Positions 25,578 through 34,682 of a stretch of 64,000 nucleotides of DNA are shown in pieces (the stretch's first letter is position 1; every line of letters starts with the position of its first letter). Both the position numbers and the translations under genes were made by a program. Origin of the DNA: Pararhizobium qamdonense (lineage in GTDB: Bacteria > Pseudomonadota > Alphaproteobacteria > Rhizobiales > Rhizobiaceae); NCBI RefSeq assembly GCF_029277445.1, contig NZ_CP119567.1, positions 620,001-684,000 on the forward strand, read 5' to 3'. The notes beneath the pieces were generated by a model that was not told the DNA's origin, made no database searches, and saw only the letters and a list, made by a program, of their open reading frames with translations.

Positions 25578-26552
25578 TCAGTCCATTTTTCTGAGCTGGA
25601 CATTCTGAATGTTGATCCACTGTTCGGGTAAAGCGTTTTGCACCTGTAGTCGAACCTCCAGGAAAGCATGCGTATTGAGCTTTTCAAAAACGAAACTGCC
25701 GCGAAGATTGCCACAGGCGGTGAGATGAAACAGACGGTCAATGCTCAGATTGGCCACAACATCGACGGTGATCGTCGCCCATTCAGGCTGAACAATATCG
25801 AGGTCGAGCATCCAATAGCCTGACGCGACATGGCATTTGGGACCAGTCAGAATAAAGCCGTTGCTGACAATCCAGGAGTCCGGACGGATTTCGTCCGGAC
25901 GTGAAATCATCGAGGGCGCCATTTCCCATCGCTCGCCGGCATAGCGGCATAAACTAAAAATCTCCGGCGCGTTGTGAGAGACCGAACGGAAACCAGCGAC
26001 CTCAACGATGCCGCGAATTTTCTCGTTATCATCGTTGCTCGATTGCGGACCTAGGGCGCTGTCCCAATTGATGAAGTGCCCCTCTTCAATCGCTTTCGCG
26101 TTCAAATTTGAAAGAAGGTCCAACCGGGTTGTAGTTCCGCTTTCCAGCTGATGTGTCAAACGTGCAAGCTCCACATTTCCAGGGCGCCGTGAAAGAACCT
26201 GCGCATAGGCGTGCAGGACAAAGGCTTTTTTGTCATTCGGTGCAAATGACAGCACATTCTCCACCACCAGGGCGGATGCGGGAACGTTCACGCGGGCAAA
26301 ATTGAGCGCAGCGCTTGCCCGGTCTATCGGGTATCGCTCACCCTTCGTATTGCGCAAACTGTGGATGATCTGCTCGCGCGTGGCGCCGCGTTTCACCCGT
26401 TCCACCAGACGATTTAAAGTCGTGTCGCTGATCTCGATCGACATCCGTTCAGCCAAATGCCGGACAAAGGTACGTGGCTCGGCTGCAAATTCCGCCGACG
26501 ACAGGCGCAACGCGTTCAATTCATCGGGGTTGCTGATATCATCTGCCGTCAT
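25578..26552 (-). CDS. DUF4214-containing protein
   Basis: A 324-residue protein. Two DUF4214-like helical modules occupy about residues 25-165; the clearer one reads YAQVLSRRPGNVELARLTHQ. The C-terminal half is beta-rich and unassigned. DUF4214 modules are common beside glycosyltransferases and on surface proteins in alphaproteobacteria. ATG at 26552 overlaps the upstream stop as ATGA; an earlier Met is in frame but inside the previous gene. It has no signal peptide. The function is unknown and presumably linked to the glycan. Confidence 0.6.
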   Translation of the reverse strand: MTADDISNPDELNALRLSSAEFAAEPRTFVRHLAERMSIEISDTTLNRLVERVKRGATREQIIHSLRNTKGERYPIDRASAALNFARVNVPASALVVENVLSFAPNDKKAFVLHAYAQVLSRRPGNVELARLTHQLESGTTTRLDLLSNLNAKAIEEGHFINWDSALGPQSSNDDNEKIRGIVEVAGFRSVSHNAPEIFSLCRYAGERWEMAPSMISRPDEIRPDSWIVSNGFILTGPKCHVASGYWMLDLDIVQPEWATITVDVVANLSIDRLFHLTACGNLRGSFVFEKLNTHAFLEVRLQVQNALPEQWINIQNVQLRKMD

Positions 26553-28834
26553 GTCGCGCTTCCAATTGTTTCGTCGATAAACCACTGATACCGCCCAGCC
26601 AATTTTTCGTAGCTGAACGCGTCCATCATATGTCTTGCATCAAGATCATAGATGTTCAGCAGAGTGCGGTTACCCATCAAAATGGTAATGGCTTCGGCCA
26701 GATTTTCGATGTTCAAGTCACTGATGCGATGACTGATGCGGCTCAGATCGTTGAGGACCGGCGATGAGGAGCAAAGGATCGGCGCGCCTGCCAGCAAAGC
26801 CACGCGGACCGCCCCAGTGGCTGTTTCGTTGGAATCCCCATAGGGAAACACAAGCAAATCACACTGGCTCAACCTGGAAACGATTTCGTTTTCCGGCAGG
26901 AACGAATAGTCCGTCTCGACGGTTCCTCGCAGGTCCAGCGCGTCGATTACGGTCTCCGTCTGCCGTTGTGCTTCCAGTGATTGCTCAGCATCGGTCACGC
27001 AGTTGAGAAGAACAAGCCGGACGTCATCTGCGACCATCGACTTCAGGCGGCCAACAGCAGCGACCAGGAGGTCGATGTTCTTGTGTTTGAAGAGGAAACC
27101 GAAGCTGCCGATGGTGAAAACATCGTTTTCGCTTCGAGGCCCCTCATTGGCTCTCTGAAATCCGTGGGGGATAACTACGACGTTGCGTTGCCCGGCTTTT
27201 GACAGCAAGTCGGCGTCGCCGACGGAGTGAACGAAAACACGGTCAAAACTTTTGACCCAGTCGAGCTCGCCTTTGAGGGCAACCTCTTTGACGTTATGCA
27301 TGGTGATGACGCGAACTTTATACCGTGAGTTCGCCAGAACGCCGGTGACCCGGATCATGTCGTCGTATGAGAAATGACCGGGATGGTGTTGCCACCACAA
27401 AATAGGACTATCCGCCGAATTCAAAGCATCGATCAGCCGGTCTATGCCCCGATGATCGTAGCTCCACAGCCGGTTAACGCGTTCATCTGGATCGTCGCTC
27501 GTGTCGATCCGATCTTCATCTATGACGATGCGGCTGAAAATATTGGCAATCCGGCCGTTGAACGCCTCCGTCGAATAGAGGTGTTCCGAATAGGTCGCAA
27601 TTCCGCACCGTTGGTGCCATGTGGTAATAAGGTCGATCTTTGACGACGGCGTGAGTTCATCCGTTGAACTGCTTTTATTCAGAGCTGAAAACAGGCATTT
27701 TTCAATCCGTTCGGCGACACGCGCCCAGGTGAGGTCGCGAAGAATGAGTTGCCGGCCGGCTTCGGTCTTCCGTTTTGCCTGCTGAGGATCGCTCAAAGCC
27801 AGCCGCATGGCCGACCCAATGGACGAAACGGACGGTTGCGCCCACAAGCTGTAACCGCTTGAAACATGGCTTCCGGAAGGGGCGAGCGTGTAGTCGATGG
27901 GAAACGACGTTTCGGGTGTACAAAAATCCGTCTGCCCGGAGAAGGCAGTGGTTGCAACCGGCACGCCGAACAGCATGGCTTCGGCGAAGGGAAGGCCAAA
28001 ACCCTCGCCTTTGCTAGGGGCGACCAGCAAATCCGCAGATTTGTAGAGAGACACGATTTGCGAGTTATCCCAGTGCTTGTTGACCACCTTGATTTTCGGT
28101 GCAGACTCCAGGCCCTTGGTTGCCTTGCGGACGTAACTCTCGATCTCGTTATGCGGGTTGGGTGTCGTCTTTATAAAAAGTTCCACGTCATCAGTGGCGG
28201 TAAAGGTCCGGCAATAGGCATCAACTAGTAACTCGGCGCCCTTGCGCGGGAAGCAAGAAGAGACGTGCAATATTCTTTTATCGGTGTTCTTCTGATAGGC
28301 TGGAACATTGTCCCTCGACTGTTCCAGAATGTGGTCACACCCATTTCCAATCACATGAATCGGAATTTTAACGCCCGATCCCTTGAACGATTGTTTTACG
28401 AAATTCGACGTCACCATCATGAAGTCGAGGTCCCGATTGAACCGATCGACCATGTAAACCGGTATTTCGGTTTCTTCCCAGGCAAAGCATACATAGGCAT
28501 TCACTTCGCCGACCATGTCGCTGGTCTCGGGCGGCCAGGGGTTTCTCAGGTGAAACTTGTACTTGCCTTTGGCCGGGTAGCTATCGAGCATAGTCTCGTA
28601 AACGTCAGGCATTTCCTTGAGCTTGGCGTCTGTCTGCCAGTCGCGCTCTTTGGAGTAGCAACGAACTCGGAAACCGGCCTTCAGGAGAGATCGCGCAAGC
28701 TGCCTATTCACAATTGCGAGGCTATAATCGCCCTTAAACGGTCCATCCAGCAGCACCGATTGGCGCTTTAGCATTGTCTTGCTTACGCTCGTCAGCGACG
28801 GCAATTGATCGACTTGGTACACGCTTTCTGCCAT
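26549..28834 (-). CDS. Tandem glycosyltransferase, two GT4-like domains
   Basis: A 761-residue cytoplasmic protein with two GT-B/GT4 halves. Half 1 (about 25-385) has HVSSCFPRKGAELLVDAYC and the complete E-x7-E in GEGFGLPFAEAM (Glu277, Glu285). Half 2 (about 398-755) starts IDLITTWHQRCGIATYSEHL and has FGFLFKHKNIDLL, but its E-x7-E is degenerate (NETATGAVRV), so it may be inactive or bind differently. It could add two sugars in turn. First gene of the minus-strand operon; 460 bases upstream are free of genes. Confidence 0.85.
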   Translation of the reverse strand: MAESVYQVDQLPSLTSVSKTMLKRQSVLLDGPFKGDYSLAIVNRQLARSLLKAGFRVRCYSKERDWQTDAKLKEMPDVYETMLDSYPAKGKYKFHLRNPWPPETSDMVGEVNAYVCFAWEETEIPVYMVDRFNRDLDFMMVTSNFVKQSFKGSGVKIPIHVIGNGCDHILEQSRDNVPAYQKNTDKRILHVSSCFPRKGAELLVDAYCRTFTATDDVELFIKTTPNPHNEIESYVRKATKGLESAPKIKVVNKHWDNSQIVSLYKSADLLVAPSKGEGFGLPFAEAMLFGVPVATTAFSGQTDFCTPETSFPIDYTLAPSGSHVSSGYSLWAQPSVSSIGSAMRLALSDPQQAKRKTEAGRQLILRDLTWARVAERIEKCLFSALNKSSSTDELTPSSKIDLITTWHQRCGIATYSEHLYSTEAFNGRIANIFSRIVIDEDRIDTSDDPDERVNRLWSYDHRGIDRLIDALNSADSPILWWQHHPGHFSYDDMIRVTGVLANSRYKVRVITMHNVKEVALKGELDWVKSFDRVFVHSVGDADLLSKAGQRNVVVIPHGFQRANEGPRSENDVFTIGSFGFLFKHKNIDLLVAAVGRLKSMVADDVRLVLLNCVTDAEQSLEAQRQTETVIDALDLRGTVETDYSFLPENEIVSRLSQCDLLVFPYGDSNETATGAVRVALLAGAPILCSSSPVLNDLSRISHRISDLNIENLAEAITILMGNRTLLNIYDLDARHMMDAFSYEKLAGRYQWFIDETIGSAT

Positions 28835-29337
28835 ATAACTACTTCAACATGAGGAATATCTAAATAAAGCCAGTCTGAAGCGCTGCGTCAGTTCGCGACA
28901 CCTTTTAAGCTATCCGCAGCCTCTGGTCGCCTGTCGAACGACAAGTGCACTAATAAGTACTGGGATCGAAGTCAACACGATTACGTACCGGAGTTTTACC
29001 ACAGCCATGTAAAAGGTCCCGGGATGAAAAGCCCAATTTCTCGTTCTGCCTAAATACGCAGCAAAGCGCTTTATTTACGGCAAAATTCCGCATGAGAAAT
29101 GAGCTGCCGCGTTGTGCGAGGACGATAATTCAGACACCTTGCCGCCACTCCTTAAACAGCAACATGGCGTCAACAAAATTTTCCTGTCGTTGAAAATATG
29201 CACCTATTAGTTGCGCATCAAGAGGCATTGATGGATGGTTTTTAAACGATTAGTCGCCTCCTTTTTCCCTTGCTTTTATTCCCACAGGCGCGACGATGGC
29301 GCAAACAACCCCATCAGCTTCGAGTAAGGACATCCGA
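28835..29337. other. Intergenic region at the right edge of the glycan island
   Basis: No gene is visible in about 500 bases. It contains the divergent promoters of the glycosyltransferase operon (leftward) and the metallo-hydrolase (rightward). An in-frame ATG at 29296 could lengthen the hydrolase by 14 residues, but this lacks a ribosome site. GC content rises to the backbone level near 29300. Confidence 0.5.
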
Positions 29338-30093
29338 ATGCAACTCCAGCTAATCCGCAATGCTACATTGAAGCTGGATTATGCCGGGCGTACCGTGCTG
29401 ATTGATCCTTATTTCGCAGAGAAACACAGCTTGCCGTCGTTTACCGGCCGGTCGCCCAATCCGATGGTGGAGCTTCCGATCGCCATTGAGGATATTCTGG
29501 AGGGTGTGGAGATGGTGATCGTGTCGCATCTTCATACCGATCACTTCGATGATGTTGCGATGCAGCGGGTGCCGAAACATTTGCCGCTTTTCTGTCAGCC
29601 GGGTGACGAAGAGACAATTCGCGGGGCCGGGTTTAGCAATGTGACGCCTTTGAGCGGCAGTGCGATCTGGCAGGGACTGACACTGACGCGCCGCGAAGGC
29701 AGCCATGGTCTCGGGCCGGTGGTCGAATTGATGGGGCACGTCATGGGATTCACCCTTGAAGCTGCGGGCGAGCCTTCGGTCTATTGGGCTGGCGATACCG
29801 TTCTCTATCCGCCGGTCACTGATGTGATCGCCGCGAGCACGCCGGATGTCATCGTCACCCATTCCTGCGGCGCGCGCTGGGATGGAGACCTGATCGTGAT
29901 GGACGCTGCCGAAACGGTTGCCGTATGCGAAGCCGCACCGGATGCCATCGTCATTGCCACCCATATGGAAGCGCTTGATCATGCGACGATCAGCCGGGAG
30001 GATCTGCGCCACGTAGCGGATGAGAAGGGCATTGCGGCTTCGCGGCTGCTGATTCCGGCGGATGGCGAGACGGTGGCCGTTGGGCGGCCTTGA
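29338..30093 (+). CDS. MBL-fold metal-dependent hydrolase (UlaG-like)
   Basis: A 251-residue metallo-beta-lactamase-fold hydrolase, starting MQLQLIRNATLKLDYAG, preceded by AAGGA. The metal motif SHLHTDHFD is present (about residue 65), followed by the later ligands HGLG, AGDT and THMEA. UlaG-like members cleave lactones or phosphoesters; the substrate cannot be told. It is convergent to the SDR gene, with 26 bases between them. Confidence 0.85.
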   Translation: MQLQLIRNATLKLDYAGRTVLIDPYFAEKHSLPSFTGRSPNPMVELPIAIEDILEGVEMVIVSHLHTDHFDDVAMQRVPKHLPLFCQPGDEETIRGAGFSNVTPLSGSAIWQGLTLTRREGSHGLGPVVELMGHVMGFTLEAAGEPSVYWAGDTVLYPPVTDVIAASTPDVIVTHSCGARWDGDLIVMDAAETVAVCEAAPDAIVIATHMEALDHATISREDLRHVADEKGIAASRLLIPADGETVAVGRP

Positions 30094-30119
30094 CCGGCAG
30101 GCCGCCCCCGTTTCCTCTT

Positions 30120-30830
30120 CTAGCGCAGCGTGTAGCCACCGTCGCTATAGAGCGTTGATCCGTTCATATTGCCGTTGTCGAGCAGGAAAAGGGCCGCATC
30201 CGCAGCGTCTTCGACGGTCCCGACCTCGCCGGTGAGGGCGATCGTCCGCCAGCTTTCGAACACCGGTTCGCGGATGGAAGCGTCGCGGTTGCGCCAGAGG
30301 TTGCTGTCGATCGGGCCGGGGGACAGGCAGTTGACCCGGATTGGCTTCAGTTCGACGGACAGCGCCCGGGCAAGCCCTTCGATTGCGGCATTGCAGGCGG
30401 AATAGGCGGGATTACCGATCGGGCGAACCGAGGCGGCACCCGACATCAGCACGATGGCTGCGTCCTTGGCAAAGTGAGGCAGCGCCGTGTGCACGGCCCA
30501 ATATTGGCCCCAGAACTTTGCCCGGAAGGGGCTTTCGGCCGTCTCCGCATCGGCCTCGCGGAACGAGGCGGTGCGATAGGTGGTGCCGGGCGTGAATAAT
30601 CCCGCCAGCTCTTCCTCTCCGGCAAAAAAACTTGCAAGCGACGCCCGGTCCTCGATATCGACCGATCGGGCTGTCGCCAGCGGACCGAGTAGCCGGGCTG
30701 CCGCCTCGAGTCTTTCGCTGTTTCTGCCACCGATCAGGACGCGGTCGCCCCGCTCGACAAGCCGTTGCGCAAGGCCGAGGCCCATTCCCGAGGTACCGCC
30801 GATGACGGCATATGTTTTTGCTGTTCTCAT
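30120..30830 (-). CDS. SDR-family oxidoreductase with altered active site
   Basis: A 236-residue short-chain dehydrogenase-like protein. The nucleotide motif is clear (GGTSGMGLGLA, about 11-21). The catalytic Tyr is present (AYSACNAAIEG), but the Lys four residues later is replaced by Asn, and the NNAG segment is replaced by FTPGTTY. The protein may bind a cofactor without usual catalysis, or use another proton relay. I chose ATG at 30830 (MRTAKTYAVIGG). It is divergent from, and probably controlled by, the LysR regulator. Confidence 0.85.
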   Translation of the reverse strand: MRTAKTYAVIGGTSGMGLGLAQRLVERGDRVLIGGRNSERLEAAARLLGPLATARSVDIEDRASLASFFAGEEELAGLFTPGTTYRTASFREADAETAESPFRAKFWGQYWAVHTALPHFAKDAAIVLMSGAASVRPIGNPAYSACNAAIEGLARALSVELKPIRVNCLSPGPIDSNLWRNRDASIREPVFESWRTIALTGEVGTVEDAADAALFLLDNGNMNGSTLYSDGGYTLR

Positions 30831-30913
30831 GACAGCGATTGTATTGATGACTTTATGGACGCAGAAGCGACATCTGGTCTTGGCATTCATGACTTAATTT
30901 CGTTAAATCGCGC

Positions 30914-31867
30914 ATGACGAAGAATGACCGAACCGGATCGATCCGGATTTTCCTCGCTGTCTGCAATGCCCGCTCTTTCGCGGCAGCCGCAGTGCAGCTT
31001 CATCTGACGCCGTCTGCCGTGGCAAAGGCGATTGCAAGACTGGAGACCCGACTCGGCGTCCGCCTGATCGAAAGGACGACGCGGCGACTGCAGTTGACGC
31101 AAGAGGGCGAGCGCTATTTCAAAAGTTGCAGCCAGGCGCTCAACGAGATCGACCGGATCGAGGCGGAACTGGCGGCGACACGGTCGGAGCCGAGCGGGCT
31201 GGTGCGCATCAGCATGCCGCCGCTATTTGGTAGGTCCATTGTTGCTCCCGCACTTTTTGCCTTGGCGGATGTCCATCCCCTGCTCTCCTTCGACATCACG
31301 CTCAAAGGCGAGATAGCCGATTTTGTTGCGCAGCAGGTGGATGTGGCCGTACGGATCGGCCATCTGGAGGATACGTCGGGCTTGACTGCCCGCCGTCTTG
31401 GCACGCAGACAATCGTGCTGTGCGCATCCACCGCCTATCTCGACCGGCATGGCGTGCCGCAATCCCTATCCGATCTTGCGGCACACCGGCTGATCGCGAC
31501 CAGTGGCGAAAAAGGCGTTGTGCCCTGGTCCATCAATGCGTCTGGTGCCACAGGCGCCGATGGCAGGGTCGAGACATGGGTGCCTCCTGCCCGGCTGTTG
31601 CTCGACGGCAGTGCGCTCACGCTTGCGGCGATAAAGGCCGGTCACGGCATCGGCTTGTTGCCGCAATGGCTGGCGGCGCCGGAGATTGCGTCGGGGGCGT
31701 TGAAACAGGTGATGCCGGGGCGGATCGGCAGCGATCTGCCCATTCATGTGGTCTGGCCAAGCGCCCCGTTGATGCTGCCGCGATTGCGCGTGACGATCGA
31801 TGCGATCGTGGCGGCAACCCGCCGTTCGGTGATCTGGGATGGCGCAGGCGAGGCGCGTCCGGTTTAG
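30914..31867 (+). CDS. LysR-family transcriptional regulator
   Basis: A 317-residue LysR regulator. The N-terminal winged helix (about 10-70) contains SFAAAAVQLHLTPSAVAKAI and LERTTRRLQLTQEG-like sequence (LIERTTRRLQLTQEGERY). The effector-binding domain follows from about 95. Divergent from the altered SDR with 83 bases between the starts, the classic layout for a LysR target. It runs convergent into the enoyl-CoA hydratase gene. Confidence 0.92.
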   Translation: MTKNDRTGSIRIFLAVCNARSFAAAAVQLHLTPSAVAKAIARLETRLGVRLIERTTRRLQLTQEGERYFKSCSQALNEIDRIEAELAATRSEPSGLVRISMPPLFGRSIVAPALFALADVHPLLSFDITLKGEIADFVAQQVDVAVRIGHLEDTSGLTARRLGTQTIVLCASTAYLDRHGVPQSLSDLAAHRLIATSGEKGVVPWSINASGATGADGRVETWVPPARLLLDGSALTLAAIKAGHGIGLLPQWLAAPEIASGALKQVMPGRIGSDLPIHVVWPSAPLMLPRLRVTIDAIVAATRRSVIWDGAGEARPV

Positions 31868-31886
31868 AGCCTCGTATGATCAGACT

Positions 31887-32657
31887 CTATTTGCCTTGAA
31901 ACTGCGGCGGCCGTTTTTCGATGAAGGCGGACATGCCCTCCTTCTGGTCCTGAGTGGCAAACAGCGCGTGAAAAATCCGGCGTTCGAACAGGATGCCTTC
32001 GCGCAGTCCGCCCTCGAGCGCACGATCGACGGCTTCGCGCGCCGCCATGGTGGCGGCCTTGCCGTATCCGGCGATGGTTTGGGCGGCCGCCAGGGTTTCC
32101 TCCAGCAGTTTTTCCGCCGGGATTATGCGGGCGACGAGGCCGCAGCGTTCGGCCTCTGCCGCATCCATCATCCGGCCGGTCAGGATCATGTCCATCGCCT
32201 TGGCCTTGCCGACCAGCTTTGTCAGCCGCTGCGATCCCCCCATGCCGGGAATGACGCCGAGCTTGATTTCCGGCTGGCCGAACATGGCGGTGTCGGCGGC
32301 AAAGATCATGTCGCACATCATCGCCAGTTCGCAACCGCCGCCCAGCGCATAGCCGGAAACCGCAGCAATCTTGGGCGTGCGGAAGGAGGCGAACCGGTCC
32401 CAGGCGGCAAAGAAGTCCTCGCCGAACATATCGGGGAACGACTTGTCCGCCATTTCCTTGATGTCGGCGCCGGCGGCAAAGGCCTTGTCCGAGCCCTTCA
32501 ACACGAAACAGCCGACGCCCGGATCGCGGTCGAGCGGCGCAAGCTCTGTCGCCAATGCGTTCATGATGTCTGAGTTGAGCGCGTTGCGGGCGGCGGGGCG
32601 GTTCAGCGTGACAATGACGACCCGGTCCTGCTGTTCGATGATGATCGGTTTTTCCAT
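31887..32657 (-). CDS. Enoyl-CoA hydratase
   Basis: A 256-residue crotonase-fold enzyme. The oxyanion hole segment [10 protein letters not shown], the [15 protein letters not shown] segment and both catalytic Glu regions ([15 protein letters not shown]) are present. In the valine and isoleucine routes it hydrates methacrylyl-CoA or tiglyl-CoA. It is the last gene of the branched-chain operon; GAGG lies 8 bases before the ATG. The gap to mmsB is 34 bases. Confidence 0.93.
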   Translation of the reverse strand: MEKPIIIEQQDRVVIVTLNRPAARNALNSDIMNALATELAPLDRDPGVGCFVLKGSDKAFAAGADIKEMADKSFPDMFGEDFFAAWDRFASFRTPKIAAVSGYALGGGCELAMMCDMIFAADTAMFGQPEIKLGVIPGMGGSQRLTKLVGKAKAMDMILTGRMMDAAEAERCGLVARIIPAEKLLEETLAAAQTIAGYGKAATMAAREAVDRALEGGLREGILFERRIFHALFATQDQKEGMSAFIEKRPPQFQGK

Positions 32658-32691
32658 GGGCGGGATCCTCTTGGCGGCGTTTCAGGCTGTG

Positions 32692-33582
32692 TCAGACAGT
32701 GCTTGCGGATTGTTGCCGGAGCATATCGATGATGCCAGAAAAATCCTTGCCGTCGTTTCCGAGTTCGTTGAACAGAGCGTAGAGTTCGGCTGCCTTTGCG
32801 CCAAGCGGCGTGACGGCGCCGGCCGATTGGGCTGCCTCTTGCGACAGCTTCAGGTCCTTCAACATCAGCGCGCCGGCAAACCCCGGCTTGTAATCGTGAT
32901 TGGCCGGCGATGCCGGGACGGGTCCGGGAACCGGGCAATAGGTGGTCAGCGACCAGCACTGGCCGGAGGAAACCGAAGCGACATCGAACAGTGCCTGATG
33001 CGACAGGCCGAGCTTTTCGCCAAGCACGAAGGCTTCGCCGACAGCAATCATGCTGATGCCGAGGATCATGTTGTTGCAGATTTTTGCCGCCTGGCCTGCC
33101 GCCGGTCCGCCGCAATGGATGATCTTCTTGCCCATCGCCGCAAAGACCGGCTGGGATTTTGCAAATACATCCTCTTCACCGCCGACCATGAAGGTCAGCG
33201 TACCGGCGGCAGCACCTCCCGTGCCACCGGAAACGGGGCCATCGAGCGACGGGCAGTGATGGGCGGCCGCCAGGCCGTGCGCCTTGCGGGCGCTGTCTAT
33301 ATCGATGGTCGAGCAATCGATCAGAAGCGTGCCGGGAGGAACGGTGGCGACCAGCTCCTGCCAGACCGACAGGACATGTTTGCCGGCGGGAAGCATGGTG
33401 ATGACGGTATCGGCGCCTGCAACTGCGTCGGTCAGCGAGGCGCAGGCAATCACGCCCTTGTCTCTTGCCTCGTCAAGCAGCGGCTGTGAAAGATCGAAAC
33501 CCCTGACCGCATGGCCCGCCTTGACCAGATTGGCAGCCATCGGGCCGCCCATATGACCCAGACCGATAAATCCGATCGTCAT
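32692..33582 (-). CDS. mmsB: 3-hydroxyisobutyrate dehydrogenase
   Basis: A 296-residue beta-hydroxyacid dehydrogenase. N-terminal GFIGLGHMGGPMAANLVKAG is the NAD-binding motif, with the catalytic segment DGPVSGGTGGAAAGTL near 120 and Lys in GGPAAGQAAKICNNM. It oxidises 3-hydroxyisobutyrate to methylmalonate semialdehyde in valine breakdown. ATG overlaps the stop of the CoA hydrolase as ATGA. The next enzyme, mmsA, is not in the window. Confidence 0.93.
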   Translation of the reverse strand: MTIGFIGLGHMGGPMAANLVKAGHAVRGFDLSQPLLDEARDKGVIACASLTDAVAGADTVITMLPAGKHVLSVWQELVATVPPGTLLIDCSTIDIDSARKAHGLAAAHHCPSLDGPVSGGTGGAAAGTLTFMVGGEEDVFAKSQPVFAAMGKKIIHCGGPAAGQAAKICNNMILGISMIAVGEAFVLGEKLGLSHQALFDVASVSSGQCWSLTTYCPVPGPVPASPANHDYKPGFAGALMLKDLKLSQEAAQSAGAVTPLGAKAAELYALFNELGNDGKDFSGIIDMLRQQSASTV

Positions 33583-34682
33583 GCTGGTGATCCTTCCTTG
33601 ATCCTGTTTGAAAAGAGCGGGTGGCTGGACGGCTGGAAATAGGCATCGACATCAGCTGCGGTGACATCGGCAAGCCGCTGCGGCCGCCATTGCGGATTGC
33701 GGTCCTTGTCGATCACGGCCGCGCGCACGCCCTCGTAGAAATCATGGCTGCGCAGCACCGCAGCCGTCGCTGAAAATTCCCGTTCGAGGCAGTCTTCCAG
33801 CGTGCCGGTTTTACGCCCGAGCCGCAAAAGACGCAGCGTGACATTGAGGCTAAGGGGCGATTTAGCCGCAAGAACGGAAAGAAGTTTTTCGGCAAAAGGG
33901 CTGTCATCCGAACGCAGGGCAGCGATGATGTCTTCGGTCGTGTCGAAGGCAAAGAGGCGATCGATGGCCGATTGCTGTGGTTCCAGAATGCCGGTGGGCG
34001 GTATCTCCGAAAAGCCCGCAATCACAGCGGAAACTGTCTCGCGTGAACTGCGAGCGGGCAGCGCGGCCAAGGCTCCGGTCAAGTCCGCAAGCCGTCCGGA
34101 CCTTATAAAAACATCGGCGAGACCGGCAAGAATGGCATCGGCGGCGCCCAGAGTTTCGCCGGTCAAGCCGATATAGGTACCAAGTTCATTGGCCCGGCGG
34201 GTGAGAAACCACGAGGCGCCGATATCCGGGAAAAAGCCGATGCCGGTTTCCGGCATGGCAAAACGGGTACGCTCGGTGACGATCCTGTGGCTGCCATAGA
34301 CGGATATGCCGACGCCGCCGCCCATGACGATGCCGTCCATGATGACGGCATAGGGTTTCGGATAGCGGCTGATGCGGGCGTTGAGCCTGTATTCCTCGCG
34401 CCAGAACGTTGTCGGCACGTCCGATCCGGCTCTGCCGCCATCGTAAATGGCGCGGATATCGCCACCGGCACACAGGCCGCGCTCCCCCTCGCCCGTCACG
34501 AGCACGGCTGAAATGGACGGGTCGCGTTCGAAATCGTCAAGCGCCGTGTCGATGTCGCGCACCATTTGTAATGTCAGACTGTTGAGCGCCTTTGGACGGT
34601 TGAGTCGGATGCGGCCGAGTGCGCCCTGGCGCTCGACCAGCGTTTCCGTCTCTGTTGCGCGCGTTTCAGATGTGGAGAGCAT
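33579..34682 (-). CDS. 3-hydroxyisobutyryl-CoA hydrolase
   Basis: A 367-residue crotonase-family hydrolase, longer than enoyl-CoA hydratases as expected for the HIBYL-CoA hydrolases. It shows CAGGDIRAIYDGG, MGGGVGISVYGSHR and MPETGIGFFPDIGASWFL. It releases 3-hydroxyisobutyrate from its CoA ester in valine catabolism, the substrate of the next gene. ATG at 34682 lies inside the lpdA end (17-base overlap); TTG at 34688 is also in frame. Confidence 0.92.
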   Translation of the reverse strand: MLSTSETRATETETLVERQGALGRIRLNRPKALNSLTLQMVRDIDTALDDFERDPSISAVLVTGEGERGLCAGGDIRAIYDGGRAGSDVPTTFWREEYRLNARISRYPKPYAVIMDGIVMGGGVGISVYGSHRIVTERTRFAMPETGIGFFPDIGASWFLTRRANELGTYIGLTGETLGAADAILAGLADVFIRSGRLADLTGALAALPARSSRETVSAVIAGFSEIPPTGILEPQQSAIDRLFAFDTTEDIIAALRSDDSPFAEKLLSVLAAKSPLSLNVTLRLLRLGRKTGTLEDCLEREFSATAAVLRSHDFYEGVRAAVIDKDRNPQWRPQRLADVTAADVDAYFQPSSHPLFSNRIKEGSPA

